Assembly (NCBI RefSeq): GCF_000972385.1
Contig: NZ_JXTE01000028.1
Location: 1 to 64,000 of the forward strand
Origin: Streptomyces sp. WM6386
GTDB lineage: Bacteria > Actinomycetota > Actinomycetes > Streptomycetales > Streptomycetaceae
DNA: 64,000 nt
Direction of reading: 5' to 3'
Positions 8,045 to 16,640 of the stretch are shown here, piece after piece. How positions within the stretch are numbered: position 1 is the stretch's first letter; each line of letters opens with the position of its first letter. A model generated the notes under the pieces. It had not been told where the DNA came from, ran no database searches, and worked only from the letters and a program-made list of their open reading frames with translations. The position numbers and the translations under genes were made by a program.

Positions 8045-8833
8045 TCAGAGGAGTTGATAGCCACGCATGTTGCTGAGCAACAGGTAGCAGTTCTGGAGGG
8101 AGCCTGACGTGTCGCCCAGGGAACGATAGATGCCCCACTTCGGGCGGACACGGTCGGCGAGGAAGGTGTCGATGCCGGTGCGGGACTTGTCGATGACCGT
8201 GGTCGAGCCGTTCTTGAGGATCCAGCGCAGGGAACCCGCCGAGCCGTTGCCGACCTTGATCTGGAAGTCGACGTCGATCCAGCTGTCGTGCAGCGGCTCC
8301 AGCTCGGTGCGGCCGATGAGGATGTCGTCGGTGAACTGCTTCAACTCGATGGTCTGAACGCCGTTCACGCGGCGCAGCGACTGAACGACGACGGGCGAGG
8401 AGCCCGTGCCCGGCTGCTTCATCTGCATGATGTGGGTGAAGCTGGTGGTCGCCTTCAGGGAACTCGGTATGTACATCGAGTACGTGACCCGCCAGGTCTG
8501 GCCCTCGGTCCACTTGAGGTAGTTGCTGCCGCTGCCGTTGCGCAGGCCGGTGACCTCGTGGCGCTGACGGTCGGTGGAGGTGTCCCGGTCGACGGTGTGC
8601 ATGGTGAAGCGCCAGTTGTTGCCGGTGGCGTAGATGTGCGGGGCGGCGGACGTGTGCGAGTCGGCGCGGTCGTCCTCGATGGTCTCGAAGGCGCCGAGTC
8701 CGTCGCTGCTCGCCGACGGGGACCACTTCAGCTGCCAGGAGGCGGCGTGCGCGGTGGAGGCGGGCAGACCGACCGTTGCGGCGGCCGCACCGCCGAACGC
8801 GGCGCCGAAAAGGCTTCTTCGCGTGGTGCTCAT
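8045..8833 (-). CDS. Tat-exported heparin-lyase-I-like polysaccharide lyase
   Basis: A 262-residue exported protein. The N-terminus has a twin-arginine signal (TTRRSLFGAAFGGAAAATVG, cleavage after STAHA). The mature part is a beta-jelly-roll like the Polysacc_lyase / heparin lyase I family (PF14099). It shows the WRVTYSMYIPSSLKATTSFTHIMQMK core and the C-terminal RPKWGIYRSLGDTSGSL motif common to Streptomyces members. The substrate is unproven; acidic polysaccharides such as glucuronan or alginate are candidates. Start ATG has GAGGTGA 8 nt upstream. Confidence 0.78.
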   Translation of the reverse strand: MSTTRRSLFGAAFGGAAAATVGLPASTAHAASWQLKWSPSASSDGLGAFETIEDDRADSHTSAAPHIYATGNNWRFTMHTVDRDTSTDRQRHEVTGLRNGSGSNYLKWTEGQTWRVTYSMYIPSSLKATTSFTHIMQMKQPGTGSSPVVVQSLRRVNGVQTIELKQFTDDILIGRTELEPLHDSWIDVDFQIKVGNGSAGSLRWILKNGSTTVIDKSRTGIDTFLADRVRPKWGIYRSLGDTSGSLQNCYLLLSNMRGYQLL

Positions 8834-9069
8834 GACCGTTCACCTCGTCAAGTCAGTTCACGGATATGACCAATGTTCACTCACGAATCTGTCAGCGGAG
8901 TACAGGGTGGCGTCCCGACCATGCCGGGTCAATGGTCCAGACCGATAAGCCCGAGCCCTCAGGGCGGTTTCCGGCCAGGGCGCGACCAGTCACGCAGCGC
9001 TGCCCCTGCGGGGGTGAGTGCGCTTGGATTCTTTGTCGCGCTGACGCCGACTCGTGCCAGGATGCGGCA

Positions 9070-10206
9070 ATGGTGTGGCTGAAAAGACGTGGGATGTGGA
9101 CGCTCAGGCTCGTAACCGCGGTGAGTGCGGCGGTCGCGGTGGCCGCCTGTGGTGCGGCCGGCATTGACGACGGGGACTCCGGGGGCCGTGAGGCGAGGTA
9201 CAAGCGCGCCATCGAGGACCCTCACCCGCAGCCCTCCGACGTCATCGAGGCGGCCGGCGCGCCCACCGGCGTGGTCCGCGCGGACGACGGTTCGCTGCTC
9301 CTGTCGTACGACCTCCGCAACGTCGAGGACGACGAGGGGCCGGCCGCCTTCGCCTGGCGCATCGTCGGACCTGACGGCCGTACGGTCGCCGAGCACGCGG
9401 AGCATGGGAATGCGGAGGCCACGCGGACCACGTTCAAGGGCGTAGCCGGGGGCTTCGTGCGAGTGCCCTCCGGAGAGGGGGCGGACGGAGCGTACTTGCT
9501 TGACGTACGCGGCAAGCGGCACAAGGTCGTCATCACCGACACACCGATGCGCACCCGGCCCGGCGACATCCTGCTCTCCGAGCCGGAGCCCACCCTCGTC
9601 TACCGAACGGCCACACGCACGGTCGCGCCCCCGGCCGGGGTGGCGGACGACGCCATCCTCGTCGCCGTCGACGAGCGGGGCACGGTCTGGAGCCTGGCAC
9701 AGTTCCTTACCGATGAGCCCAACCGTGTCGTACGGCAGCGCGACGGTCGCACCCTTGGCTCCAGGGCCGTCCCGTACTCCGACTCGGGGGGCATCCTCGT
9801 CGCAGGAGGCGCCACCGCGGCGCTGTCCCTCACTCAGAGCGAGGACGTACGCGGCCTGCTGGTGACGACGGACGACGGCGAACACTGGCAGACGGTCCGC
9901 GACGGTGGCATTCCCTGGAAGACCCTGAAGGGTGGCCCGGTGTCGCTGGGCCTGGAGCTGCTGACAGACGGGCGGCTGCTCGTCGGCGAGGAAGGCGGCC
10001 GCTACTGGCTCGCCGACGACCGCACCAACCGTGCCTTCCACGAGCTGAGGACACCGGCACCCTTCACGTCGTTCGCCGTCGACGGCACGACGCTCTACGG
10101 CATCGCTGACTCGACGACGGCGACGTACGGCCTGGTCAAGGGCGAAGGACTGTGGATCTCTCACGACGGCGGGCGCGAGTGGCGGCAGTACAAGCAGCGC
10201 CGCTAG
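9070..10206 (+). CDS. Lipoprotein with beta-propeller-like domain
   Basis: A 378-residue predicted lipoprotein. The N-terminus (VWLKRRGMWTLRLVTAVSAA) is followed by a lipobox VAVAAC with the lipid-accepting cysteine at about residue 29. The rest carries repeated blades with D-D-G-x-x-W and GGREW-like turns (TTDDGEHWQTVRDGG, ISHDGGREWRQY), as in BNR/sialidase-type propellers. I do not know a ligand or substrate. ATG 9070 is placed after GCCAGGA and gives a compact signal peptide; GTG/ATG alternatives slightly downstream also keep the lipobox. Confidence 0.75.
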   Translation: MVWLKRRGMWTLRLVTAVSAAVAVAACGAAGIDDGDSGGREARYKRAIEDPHPQPSDVIEAAGAPTGVVRADDGSLLLSYDLRNVEDDEGPAAFAWRIVGPDGRTVAEHAEHGNAEATRTTFKGVAGGFVRVPSGEGADGAYLLDVRGKRHKVVITDTPMRTRPGDILLSEPEPTLVYRTATRTVAPPAGVADDAILVAVDERGTVWSLAQFLTDEPNRVVRQRDGRTLGSRAVPYSDSGGILVAGGATAALSLTQSEDVRGLLVTTDDGEHWQTVRDGGIPWKTLKGGPVSLGLELLTDGRLLVGEEGGRYWLADDRTNRAFHELRTPAPFTSFAVDGTTLYGIADSTTATYGLVKGEGLWISHDGGREWRQYKQRR

Positions 10207-10256
10207 CGGCACGGCGGTGCCGGTCCTCGCGAGAGCCGTCCTGGCAAGATGGCGGT

Positions 10257-10610
10257 ATGGAACGTGTGCTTGGTATCGGTGGCTACTTCATGCGGGCGGC
10301 TGACCCCGCGGCCCTGAGTGCGTGGTACCGCGATTGCCTGGGCCTGGACGCCGATGAGAACGGCATGTGGCGTCAGGACGCCGGGGTGACGGTGTTCGCC
10401 ACGTTCGAGTCCGGGACCGAGTACTTCGGGTCCCGCGCGCAGCGAACCATGCTCAACTTCCGGGTCCGCGACCTGGACGCGATGCTCGCGCAGTTGCGCG
10501 CCGCGGGAGCCGATGTGGCCGAAGAGACGCAGGACATGGAGGGTGTCGGTCGATTCGGTTGGGTCACCGATCCCGAGGGCAATCGGGTCGAGCTGTGGCA
10601 GCCCGCCTGA
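10257..10610 (+). CDS. VOC family protein (glyoxalase/bleomycin-resistance fold)
   Basis: A 117-residue vicinal-oxygen-chelate protein made of two beta-alpha-beta-beta-beta motifs. The first begins LGIGGYFMRAADPAALSAWY and the second has FRVRDLDAMLAQLRAAG, ending in DPEGNRVELWQP, which supplies the metal-binding Glu of the family. Members include glyoxalase I, dioxygenases and antibiotic-binding proteins; the function here is unknown. ATG 10257 fits the family start. It is separated by 50 bp from the upstream lipoprotein gene and runs convergently with the AraC gene. Confidence 0.87.
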   Translation: MERVLGIGGYFMRAADPAALSAWYRDCLGLDADENGMWRQDAGVTVFATFESGTEYFGSRAQRTMLNFRVRDLDAMLAQLRAAGADVAEETQDMEGVGRFGWVTDPEGNRVELWQPA

Positions 10611-10684
10611 CCTCGTCGTCATGCAGGTGGTGACGTGCTGTCGCAGGCTGTGCCGAGAAGCCTGCTCTCTCGGGCCCGCCCCGC

Positions 10685-11470
10685 TCACGCACTCGCCGCC
10701 TGCCGCACCGCCCGCGGTGACGCGCCCAGTTCCTTGCGGCAGGTCTTGTTGAACGCCTGGAGGTCGGAGATGCCGACCGCGGCCGCGATCGCCGGGATGG
10801 CCAGGGTCGAGGCGATGAGGAGGTGCCGGGCGCGTTCCATGCGACGGTGTCTGATGTAGCCGACGACGGTGGACCCGGTGTCCTCGCGGAACAGCCGGGT
10901 GAGGTGGGTGTGGGAGACGCCTGCGGCGCGGGCGATGGCGGGGATGTTCAGGGGGCCGGCCAGGTGCTCCTCGATGTGTGCGATGGCCGCGCGTAGGGCG
11001 GGATGCCGGGGGCCTGGGCTGTTGTCTGCGGTGCCGTTCAGGGTGGTCGTGCGCCACAGCACCGTCCACAGCTCCGCGGAGGCGCGCGACGGGGACTGCG
11101 TGCTCGCCGCGACCGTCCGCCTCAGCAGCCCGCTCAGCGCAGCCGCCTCCGCACCGGCATCCTGCATCGCCGGGAGGCGGCGCCGCTCTCCGGAGCCGGG
11201 CAGCCGGAAGTGGGCGTAGAGATGCTCGCAGCGCGGGGCGTCGTAGTGGAAGTGGACCTCTGTGTCGGGTGGCACCAGGCTCACGTGGCCAGGCCGGATC
11301 GGGTGCGAGACGCCGCCGAACGACAGCATGCCGGAGTAGCTGTACAGATGGAGCTGCCACAGCCTGGGCAGCCGGAAGACCTCGTGCGGGCCTGCCGACC
11401 CGTGCACGCCCACGCCCGCGTTCGCCACGTGGGGCGGCTGATCGAGGGCGAGCTCCACCTGTCGCTGCAT
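10685..11470 (-). CDS. AraC family transcriptional regulator
   Basis: A 261-residue AraC/XylS regulator. The N-terminal cupin-like effector domain covers about residues 1-130 (GMLSFGGVSHPIRPGHVSLVPP). The C-terminal double helix-turn-helix covers about 165-258 (NIPAIARAAGVSHTHLTRLF and AIAAAVGISDLQAFNKTCRK), ending with the family's G.SPRAVR. It lies head to head with the PhyH gene 70 bp away, the classic local-activator arrangement, so that operon is its probable target. Confidence 0.92.
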   Translation of the reverse strand: MQRQVELALDQPPHVANAGVGVHGSAGPHEVFRLPRLWQLHLYSYSGMLSFGGVSHPIRPGHVSLVPPDTEVHFHYDAPRCEHLYAHFRLPGSGERRRLPAMQDAGAEAAALSGLLRRTVAASTQSPSRASAELWTVLWRTTTLNGTADNSPGPRHPALRAAIAHIEEHLAGPLNIPAIARAAGVSHTHLTRLFREDTGSTVVGYIRHRRMERARHLLIASTLAIPAIAAAVGISDLQAFNKTCRKELGASPRAVRQAASA

Positions 11471-11540
11471 GGTGGAAAATTACCAGTGCTCGCTGATTAG
11501 AGCCCACGACAGGGGCGGCGATGACTTTTACGGTCGTCGT
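11471..11540. promoter_or_regulatory. Divergent promoter region of araC-like and PhyH genes
   Basis: This 70-bp shared intergenic region is AT-richer than its surroundings around 11472-11485 (GGAAAATTACCAG). AraC-type regulators usually bind direct repeats here, but I could not define a clear repeat by eye. Confidence 0.4.
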
Positions 11541-12359
11541 ATGTCAACCACACGACAGCTGTTGAACTCCGTCGAGGTGGCGCGGTTCGTGGCTCACGGT
11601 TTCCTGCGCCTGGACGGCATCGTGCCCCGGGAGATGAACGAGGAGGCGCTCGGCGTCTTCGCCACCGGGCTGCCCGCCGTGCCGTACGGCACTCCTGTGC
11701 CGGAGGCGTTCCCCGAGGGCTCCTTCGCCCGTCGGCTCGTCGAACTCCCCGCTGTAGCAGGCGCGTTGGAGAGTCTGGTGGGAGCGGACCCGAGCGTCGA
11801 CCATCACTTCGTGCACACCCGCGAACCGCACGAGGGCAGCGCGCAGCCGCTGCACGCCGACGCCCTCATCGATGTGCGGCCCGACGCGTTCGACGTGCAG
11901 CTCATGTACTACCCGCAGGAGGTCACCGCGGACATGGGCGGCACGCTCGTCGTACCGGGCAGCCATCTGCGCCGTACCAACGAGTCCGACACCGGCCGCT
12001 ACCAGAACCTGCTCGGCCAGACCCGGCTGACCTGCGCGGCCGGCACCGTCATGCTGTTGCACCACGGCATCTGGCACGGCGGGCGCCGCAACGACAGCGA
12101 GACCGTCCGCCACATGTACAAGATCCGCTTCAACCCGACCCTGCCCCAGGTCCGGTTGTGGGACGTCTCGGATCTGGACTCCCCCGCCGTGCCCTCCGAA
12201 CTGGGACGCACCTTCCCCTGGTACGAGCCGGCCACCGGCCGACTGGAGATCCACAACCGGATCCGGCTGTGGCGCACCCTGACCGGCGACCCGAGCTTCG
12301 ACATCGACCACTGGGCCACCCGTATCACCAACCGGCCCGCCCTGAGGAGCCAGGCATGA
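11541..12359 (+). CDS. Phytanoyl-CoA dioxygenase (PhyH) family protein
   Basis: A 272-residue Fe(II)/2-oxoglutarate-dependent oxygenase-like protein. The metal triad is visible as H-A-D in QPLHADALIDV and the distal His in LLHHGIWHGG. An R in the following strand (TVRHMYKIRF) is a candidate 2-oxoglutarate anchor. The substrate is unknown. ATG 11541 gives the usual N-terminal helix; the ribosome site is weak. The stop overlaps the next gene by ATGA and the AraC gene is divergent, so this is a regulated two-gene operon. Confidence 0.85.
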   Translation: MSTTRQLLNSVEVARFVAHGFLRLDGIVPREMNEEALGVFATGLPAVPYGTPVPEAFPEGSFARRLVELPAVAGALESLVGADPSVDHHFVHTREPHEGSAQPLHADALIDVRPDAFDVQLMYYPQEVTADMGGTLVVPGSHLRRTNESDTGRYQNLLGQTRLTCAAGTVMLLHHGIWHGGRRNDSETVRHMYKIRFNPTLPQVRLWDVSDLDSPAVPSELGRTFPWYEPATGRLEIHNRIRLWRTLTGDPSFDIDHWATRITNRPALRSQA

Positions 12360-12667
12360 CCATCGCCGACAGCGAGACGACCGGGACCGCCGCACGCACC
12401 ACGCGCCAGCAGGTGCTCGTCCTGTACCTGGCCACCTCCGCCCTCGACTCGAACGTGGTCGGCTGGGCCCGCTACGACGGCACCGGCGCCTCCTCCCCCA
12501 CCACCGGTGACAGCGACGAACCCCCGTACCGCACCGGTGTCGCCGCCCTGCAGGACGGCTGGCGGCTCTTCCAGGCCGCCCAGCTCATCCCTCCGTATCC
12601 GGGGGCGGAGCACGAAACGTCCTTCCTCAAGCATGAGTTCTTCTTCGAGAAGCTCGTCGACCTGTGA
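12356..12667 (+). CDS. Small protein translationally coupled to PhyH
   Basis: A 103-residue protein that I do not recognise as a named family. Its ATG overlaps the PhyH stop (ATGA). It carries a conserved-looking core: LYLATSALDSNVVGWARYDG, then a helix ending in WRLFQAAQLIPPYPG and a C-terminal FLKHEFFFEKLVDL. The W/F/Y-rich pattern suggests a folded partner or binding protein. No signal peptide or membrane span is seen. Tight coupling suggests it works with the oxygenase. Confidence 0.7.
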   Translation: MTIADSETTGTAARTTRQQVLVLYLATSALDSNVVGWARYDGTGASSPTTGDSDEPPYRTGVAALQDGWRLFQAAQLIPPYPGAEHETSFLKHEFFFEKLVDL

Positions 12668-12768
12668 GATGCCGATCGGGCGGGTTCGCCTCGACCACTG
12701 TGGTCCGGGCGTGGAGGATGCGGCGGCGCGCGCCGGCCTGTCCGACCCGGGGGAGCAGCAATCAGTCG

Positions 12769-13785
12769 TCACTGCAAGTGATCCGCTACCGTCCCGGGAT
12801 GTTCGGCGAGGTACTCCCGCACCACCGTGTCGAAGCTCGCTTCGGGCAGCAGGCGCAGGTCCGCCGCGCGGCGGTTGTCGAAGACCGCGGGCCAGGAGCC
12901 GACGAGTGCCTCCACGGCCGGATCAGGTGCGAGGGTCACAAGATCGGCAGTCTTGGCGCCCGCCACTCTCCGCAGGGTGGCGAGCATGTCGGCCACCGAG
13001 ACGGTCAGAGCGGGCACGTTGACCGGCATCGCCCCCTGCACTCGTCCTGGCCCGCTGCCGCGCTCGGCTTCCGCGATACGGAGCACGGCCTCGATCGTGC
13101 TCCGCGGCGAGGCCAGGGCCACCTTCAACTCGGGGGCGACCGGGCAGACGGTCGGCCGTCCGGCAAGCGGCTCGCGGATGATGGCGGAGACGAAACCGGA
13201 GGCGGCCGCGTTCGGCCTGCCCGGCCGTACCGCGACGGTCATCAGCCGGGCCACACGCCCGTCGACGAAGCCGCGGCGGGTCATGTCCGCGACGAGGTGC
13301 TCGCACATCAACTTCTGCGTGCCATAGCTCGATTGCGGTGCCGGCAACGTCGTCTCGCTGACCATCGGCGGGAGTCCTCCCGCCGGCAGAGGGCCGTAGA
13401 CGGCGAGGCTGCTGGTGAACAGCACCCGCGCCACCGGTCCGCCGCTCGCCGACTGCTCCCGCGCGGCCTGCAGCAGCGCACGCGTGGCGTCCACGTTGAC
13501 GCGCATCCCGAGGTCGAAGTCGGCCTCGCACTCGGCGGACACCGCCGCCGCGAGGTGGAACACCACGTCCACCGGCTCCGCGAACACCTCGCCGAGGTGG
13601 TCGACCAGGTCGGCGTCGACCGTCTGCACGAGCGGGTCCACGGCCGACGGACCATCGGGCCAGGCAACACGATCGACCAGCACCAGCCGGGTGACCGGTG
13701 CCGCGGCGAAGGACCGCGTTCGCAGGAGTTCCCTCACCAGCAGGCGTCCCAGGAACCCGGACGCCCCCGTCACGACGATCCGCAC
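12769..13785 (-). CDS. NAD-dependent epimerase/dehydratase, D-erythronate dehydrogenase (DenD)-like
   Basis: A 338-residue extended short-chain dehydrogenase. The Rossmann motif is IVVTGASGFLGRLLVREL; the catalytic S is in LFTSSLAVYG and the Y-x-x-x-K in SSYGTQKLMCEH. The segment VRPGRPNAAASGFVSAIIREPL resembles DenD/uronate-dehydrogenase-like enzymes of sugar-acid breakdown, so oxidation of a C4 aldonate or similar is likely (inference). GTG 13783-13785 is preferred over GTG 13803 because the intervening AGGGGGGGG tract is an excellent ribosome site for it. Confidence 0.83.
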   Translation of the reverse strand: MRIVVTGASGFLGRLLVRELLRTRSFAAAPVTRLVLVDRVAWPDGPSAVDPLVQTVDADLVDHLGEVFAEPVDVVFHLAAAVSAECEADFDLGMRVNVDATRALLQAAREQSASGGPVARVLFTSSLAVYGPLPAGGLPPMVSETTLPAPQSSYGTQKLMCEHLVADMTRRGFVDGRVARLMTVAVRPGRPNAAASGFVSAIIREPLAGRPTVCPVAPELKVALASPRSTIEAVLRIAEAERGSGPGRVQGAMPVNVPALTVSVADMLATLRRVAGAKTADLVTLAPDPAVEALVGSWPAVFDNRRAADLRLLPEASFDTVVREYLAEHPGTVADHLQ

Positions 13786-14117
13786 CCGCCACCCCCCCCT
13801 CACTGGACAACCGGCACGTCACACGATGGCGCACCCGGCCGCTTCGCGACACCACACCCCATCTGCTTCCGTGTACGGAAATCTGCCCTGCCGGCGCTCG
13901 ATCAGCCGGCAGCACACTCCGTCGCAGCGAACCGGCGCGGCCGTACGCAGTCCGACCCGCACGGTTTCGGCGAGTCGCAGGTTGTAGTGCGTCCCAGCGA
14001 CCTGCGCGGCGCCGAACGGGTGGATTTGTGTGGAGGGCGGCCGCGCGCGGGACTGGCTCCCAGGGCGCGGATGGTGACGTGGCTGCCCCGACCCAGACCT
14101 GGAAGAGGCACCGAGTC
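13786..14117. other. Intergenic region between divergent genes, no gene seen
   Basis: These 332 bp lie between the DenD-like gene and the serine hydrolase. I find no convincing small gene, repeat or dyad; it should contain both promoters. Confidence 0.4.
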
Positions 14118-15317
14118 GTGAAACGTACCTCCGCCCGACGTGTCTTCGCCGCAGCGCTGCTCGTGGCGTCCGTGCTGGCCCCGATGGCGGCTACTCCCGC
14201 CACGGCCGCACAGGCCGTCGCCTCCCACCCATCCCGGCCGGACGACTGCCCGGCGCACGAACTCGACCCCAAGCTGGCCTCGCGGCTGGACAAGGCCATC
14301 GAGAAGGTCCGTCAGCAAACCGGCGTCCCCGGCGTGGTCGCCGGACTGTGGATGCCGGGCAAGGGCAGCTACGTCCGTGCGACCGGCGTCGCCGACACCG
14401 CCACCCGCAAGCCGATGACCTCCGATGTCTTCGTCCGGATCGGCAGCGAGACCAAGACCTTCACGGTCACCGCGCTGCTCGAGCTCGTCGACGACGGCCT
14501 GGTCGGACTCGACGACCCGATCTCCAAATACATCCACGGCGTACCCAAGGGCCACCGGATCACGTTGCGTCAACTCGCCGAGATGCGCAGCGGCCTCTTC
14601 CCCTACACCGCGGACGCCGGCTTCCAGCACGACCTGCTGAGCAACCCCAAGCGCTCGTTCACCCCACGGGAGCTGCTGGCGTACGGCTTCAAGCACAAGA
14701 ACACCTTCGCGCCCGGCAAGCAGTTCGAGTACTCCAACACCAACCTCATCCTGCTCGGCCTCGTCGTCGAAAAGGTGAGCGGGCACCGCCTCGCCGACTT
14801 CATCGAGAAGCGGGTGCTGGGTCCCGCCCGTCTGTCCCACACGTTGTTCCCGCGGGACTTCGAGTTCCCTCGACCGCACCCCCGCGGCTACACCAACCAG
14901 ACGCTGACCGGTGAGGTCACCGACAGCACCGACTGGAACCCCAGTTGGGCCTGGGCGGCCGGAGCGATGATCTCCGACCTGCACGACCTGCGCCGCTGGG
15001 CGAAGATCGTCGCCACGGGCACACTGCTGCGGCCGCAGACCCAGGAGCAGCGGCTCAAGATGCTGCCCACCGGCCACCCCGGCACCAGTTACGGCTTGGG
15101 CATCTTCAACAGCGACGGCTGGATCGGGCACAACGGCTCCATCCCCGGATACCAGACCGTGACCGTCTACCTTCCCTCGAAGAAGGCCACCTTGGTGTTG
15201 ATGCTCAACACCGACATCTCGTACGAGGGCCAGGAGCCGTCCTCGCTGTTCGCCCGGGCGATCACTGAGATCGTGACGCCGGACAACGTCTACGACCGAC
15301 CGCTCCCCACGAGCTAG
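14118..15317 (+). CDS. Secreted serine hydrolase (class C beta-lactamase / DD-peptidase fold)
   Basis: A 399-residue exported penicillin-binding-protein-like hydrolase. A Sec signal peptide covers about residues 1-32 (ARRVFAAALLVASVLAPMAA). The three active-site motifs are present: S110-x-x-K113 in IGSETKTF, Y205-S-N in FEYSNTN, and H-N-G in IGHNGSIPGY. This matches the family of Streptomyces R61-type DD-carboxypeptidases, esterases and beta-lactamases; which activity applies cannot be read from sequence. GTG 14118 is chosen because it directly precedes the signal peptide. Confidence 0.88.
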   Translation: MKRTSARRVFAAALLVASVLAPMAATPATAAQAVASHPSRPDDCPAHELDPKLASRLDKAIEKVRQQTGVPGVVAGLWMPGKGSYVRATGVADTATRKPMTSDVFVRIGSETKTFTVTALLELVDDGLVGLDDPISKYIHGVPKGHRITLRQLAEMRSGLFPYTADAGFQHDLLSNPKRSFTPRELLAYGFKHKNTFAPGKQFEYSNTNLILLGLVVEKVSGHRLADFIEKRVLGPARLSHTLFPRDFEFPRPHPRGYTNQTLTGEVTDSTDWNPSWAWAAGAMISDLHDLRRWAKIVATGTLLRPQTQEQRLKMLPTGHPGTSYGLGIFNSDGWIGHNGSIPGYQTVTVYLPSKKATLVLMLNTDISYEGQEPSSLFARAITEIVTPDNVYDRPLPTS

Positions 15318-15381
15318 CGCCCGGATCGCCGCGGACCGCATCGCATCCCGGTGTGCCGAGAGCAAGGTGAACCGGTTGCCG

Positions 15382-15741
15382 TCACCTGGTGGGATGCAGC
15401 GGTTCGGGCGGGGTGTCGATCTGCCGCAGCTCTGCCAGGAGCTGGTTCCGGCCGGTGAGGAGTTCGGTGAGGATACGGCGGGCGGCGCGCAGGAGTTCGG
15501 CGACGTCGCCGCCGACGAGGGCGTAGCGGACGGTGGAGCCCTCTCGTATGGACACGACGATGCCGGAGCGACGCAGAACGGCCAGTTGCTGCGAGAGGCT
15601 GGACGGCTCGATCTCGATGTCGGCGAGCAGGTCCCGAACGGACACCGGGCCGTCCTGGAGCAGCTCCAGCACCCGGATGCGTACGGGGTGACCGAGCATG
15701 CGGAAGAACTCCGCCTTGACTTGATAGAGGGGGGCCTGCAT
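15382..15741 (-). CDS. ArsR family transcriptional regulator
   Basis: A 119-residue winged-helix regulator. After a short N-terminus (QAPLYQVKAEFFRMLGHPV) come the ArsR helices IRVLELLQDGPVSVRDLL and a recognition helix around SSLSQQLAVLRRSGIV, then the wing REGSTVRYALVG. No ELCVCDL-type metal-binding cysteines are present, so it probably senses something other than a classic metal. ATG 15739-15741 has AGGAG about 10 nt upstream; a longer frame upstream lacks support. A palindromic operator candidate lies 155 nt upstream. Confidence 0.9.
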   Translation of the reverse strand: MQAPLYQVKAEFFRMLGHPVRIRVLELLQDGPVSVRDLLADIEIEPSSLSQQLAVLRRSGIVVSIREGSTVRYALVGGDVAELLRAARRILTELLTGRNQLLAELRQIDTPPEPLHPTR

Positions 15742-15895
15742 GTCTGCTCGCTCCTGGTCGGGTGGGGGCGACGGGGCTGCCGGGGTGCGGCGGCATCCGA
15801 GTACACCGCCGCACCGCATGCCACCCTCGGATGCCGATCCTTCATGCCCCGGGTCCGCCACGACCGCACATTGGAATCATGCTGATGTGGTGACT

Positions 15896-15909
15896 TGAAG
15901 AAGTCTTCA
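15896..15909. promoter_or_regulatory. Candidate ArsR operator
   Basis: The perfect 6-2-6 palindrome TGAAGA-AG-TCTTCA sits between the roadblock gene stop and the ArsR gene start. ArsR/SmtB proteins typically bind TTGAA...TTCAA dyads, and this core matches. The distance from the start codon (about 155 nt) implies a long leader or a separate promoter. Confidence 0.45.
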
Positions 15910-15946
15910 TATGACGGGCAGACGTGGCCCAGGGTCTTCGGCCGCG

Positions 15947-16321
15947 CTAGATCTCCATCGCCTCCTCCACCCGCTTGAGCTGGTGGCGGGCCATCGCCAG
16001 GTTCGAGCGGGCCTTGTCCAGGACGAGGTACAGGAACAATCCGTTGCCGGTGCGACCGGTGACCAGGCGGATCAGGTGGTACTGGGAGTCCAGTGTGATC
16101 AGGATGTCCTCGATCCGGCCGTTGAGACCCAACTGCTCCATCGTGCGCACCTTGGCCCGGATCACATCCGTGTTGCCGGCCGCCGCGACCGTCAGGTCCA
16201 GGTCCTTGCCCCCGCCCAGTGTGCCCAGCGCCATTCCGCTGGTGTAGTCGACGACGGCGGCTCCCAGAGAACCCTCGACCCCGGCCATCATCTCCTTGAG
16301 CGACACTTCCACACTCGCCAC
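15947..16321 (-). CDS. Roadblock/LC7 domain protein
   Basis: A 124-residue single-domain roadblock/LC7 protein. The domain is seen from SLKEMMAGVEGSLGAAVVDY through MALGTLGGGKDLDL to YHLIRLVTGRTGNGLFLYLVL. These proteins usually partner a small GTPase, often within streptomycete conservons (kinase-like, roadblock, DUF742, GTPase). Here it stands alone, with no GTPase beside it. GTG 16319-16321 is supported by GGGGAGG 5-6 nt upstream. Confidence 0.87.
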   Translation of the reverse strand: MASVEVSLKEMMAGVEGSLGAAVVDYTSGMALGTLGGGKDLDLTVAAAGNTDVIRAKVRTMEQLGLNGRIEDILITLDSQYHLIRLVTGRTGNGLFLYLVLDKARSNLAMARHQLKRVEEAMEI

Positions 16322-16640
16322 AACGCCTCCCCTTGCATGCCGTTGACTGCGGCGGACCGATGCTCCCGACCCGCCTCGGTCTCCGGACCGTATGCACGCC
16401 GTCCGCACGCCACGACCGAGTCTTTGACACTGACCTGTGCCGACCGAACAACGGCATGCCCGGACCGTTCGACAGACCGGAAGTGCCGTGACCGGCCACG
16501 AAGTTGACGCCCCCGCCCCTCTCGGCGAGCGACGCCCCGGCGAGCGGTGCGCCGGATCGCGGGGGACGACGGTTCTGTCAGGGATCTGCCAGAGTTCGGT
16601 CGTGCGAGGTCGAGGCGGGTTTCCCGGACGGAGAGAACAG
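16322..16640. other. Divergent intergenic region
   Basis: This region lies between the roadblock and lipid-kinase-like genes. A TTTGACAC element at 16423-16430 resembles a -35 box on the plus strand, but no good -10 follows at 17-18 bp. No gene is seen. Confidence 0.35.

Noticed and set aside
13902..16499. An 865-codon minus-strand open frame
   Set aside because: It lies antisense to the serine hydrolase and runs across the ArsR and roadblock genes in the wrong frame; the product is low-complexity R/P/G-rich sequence.
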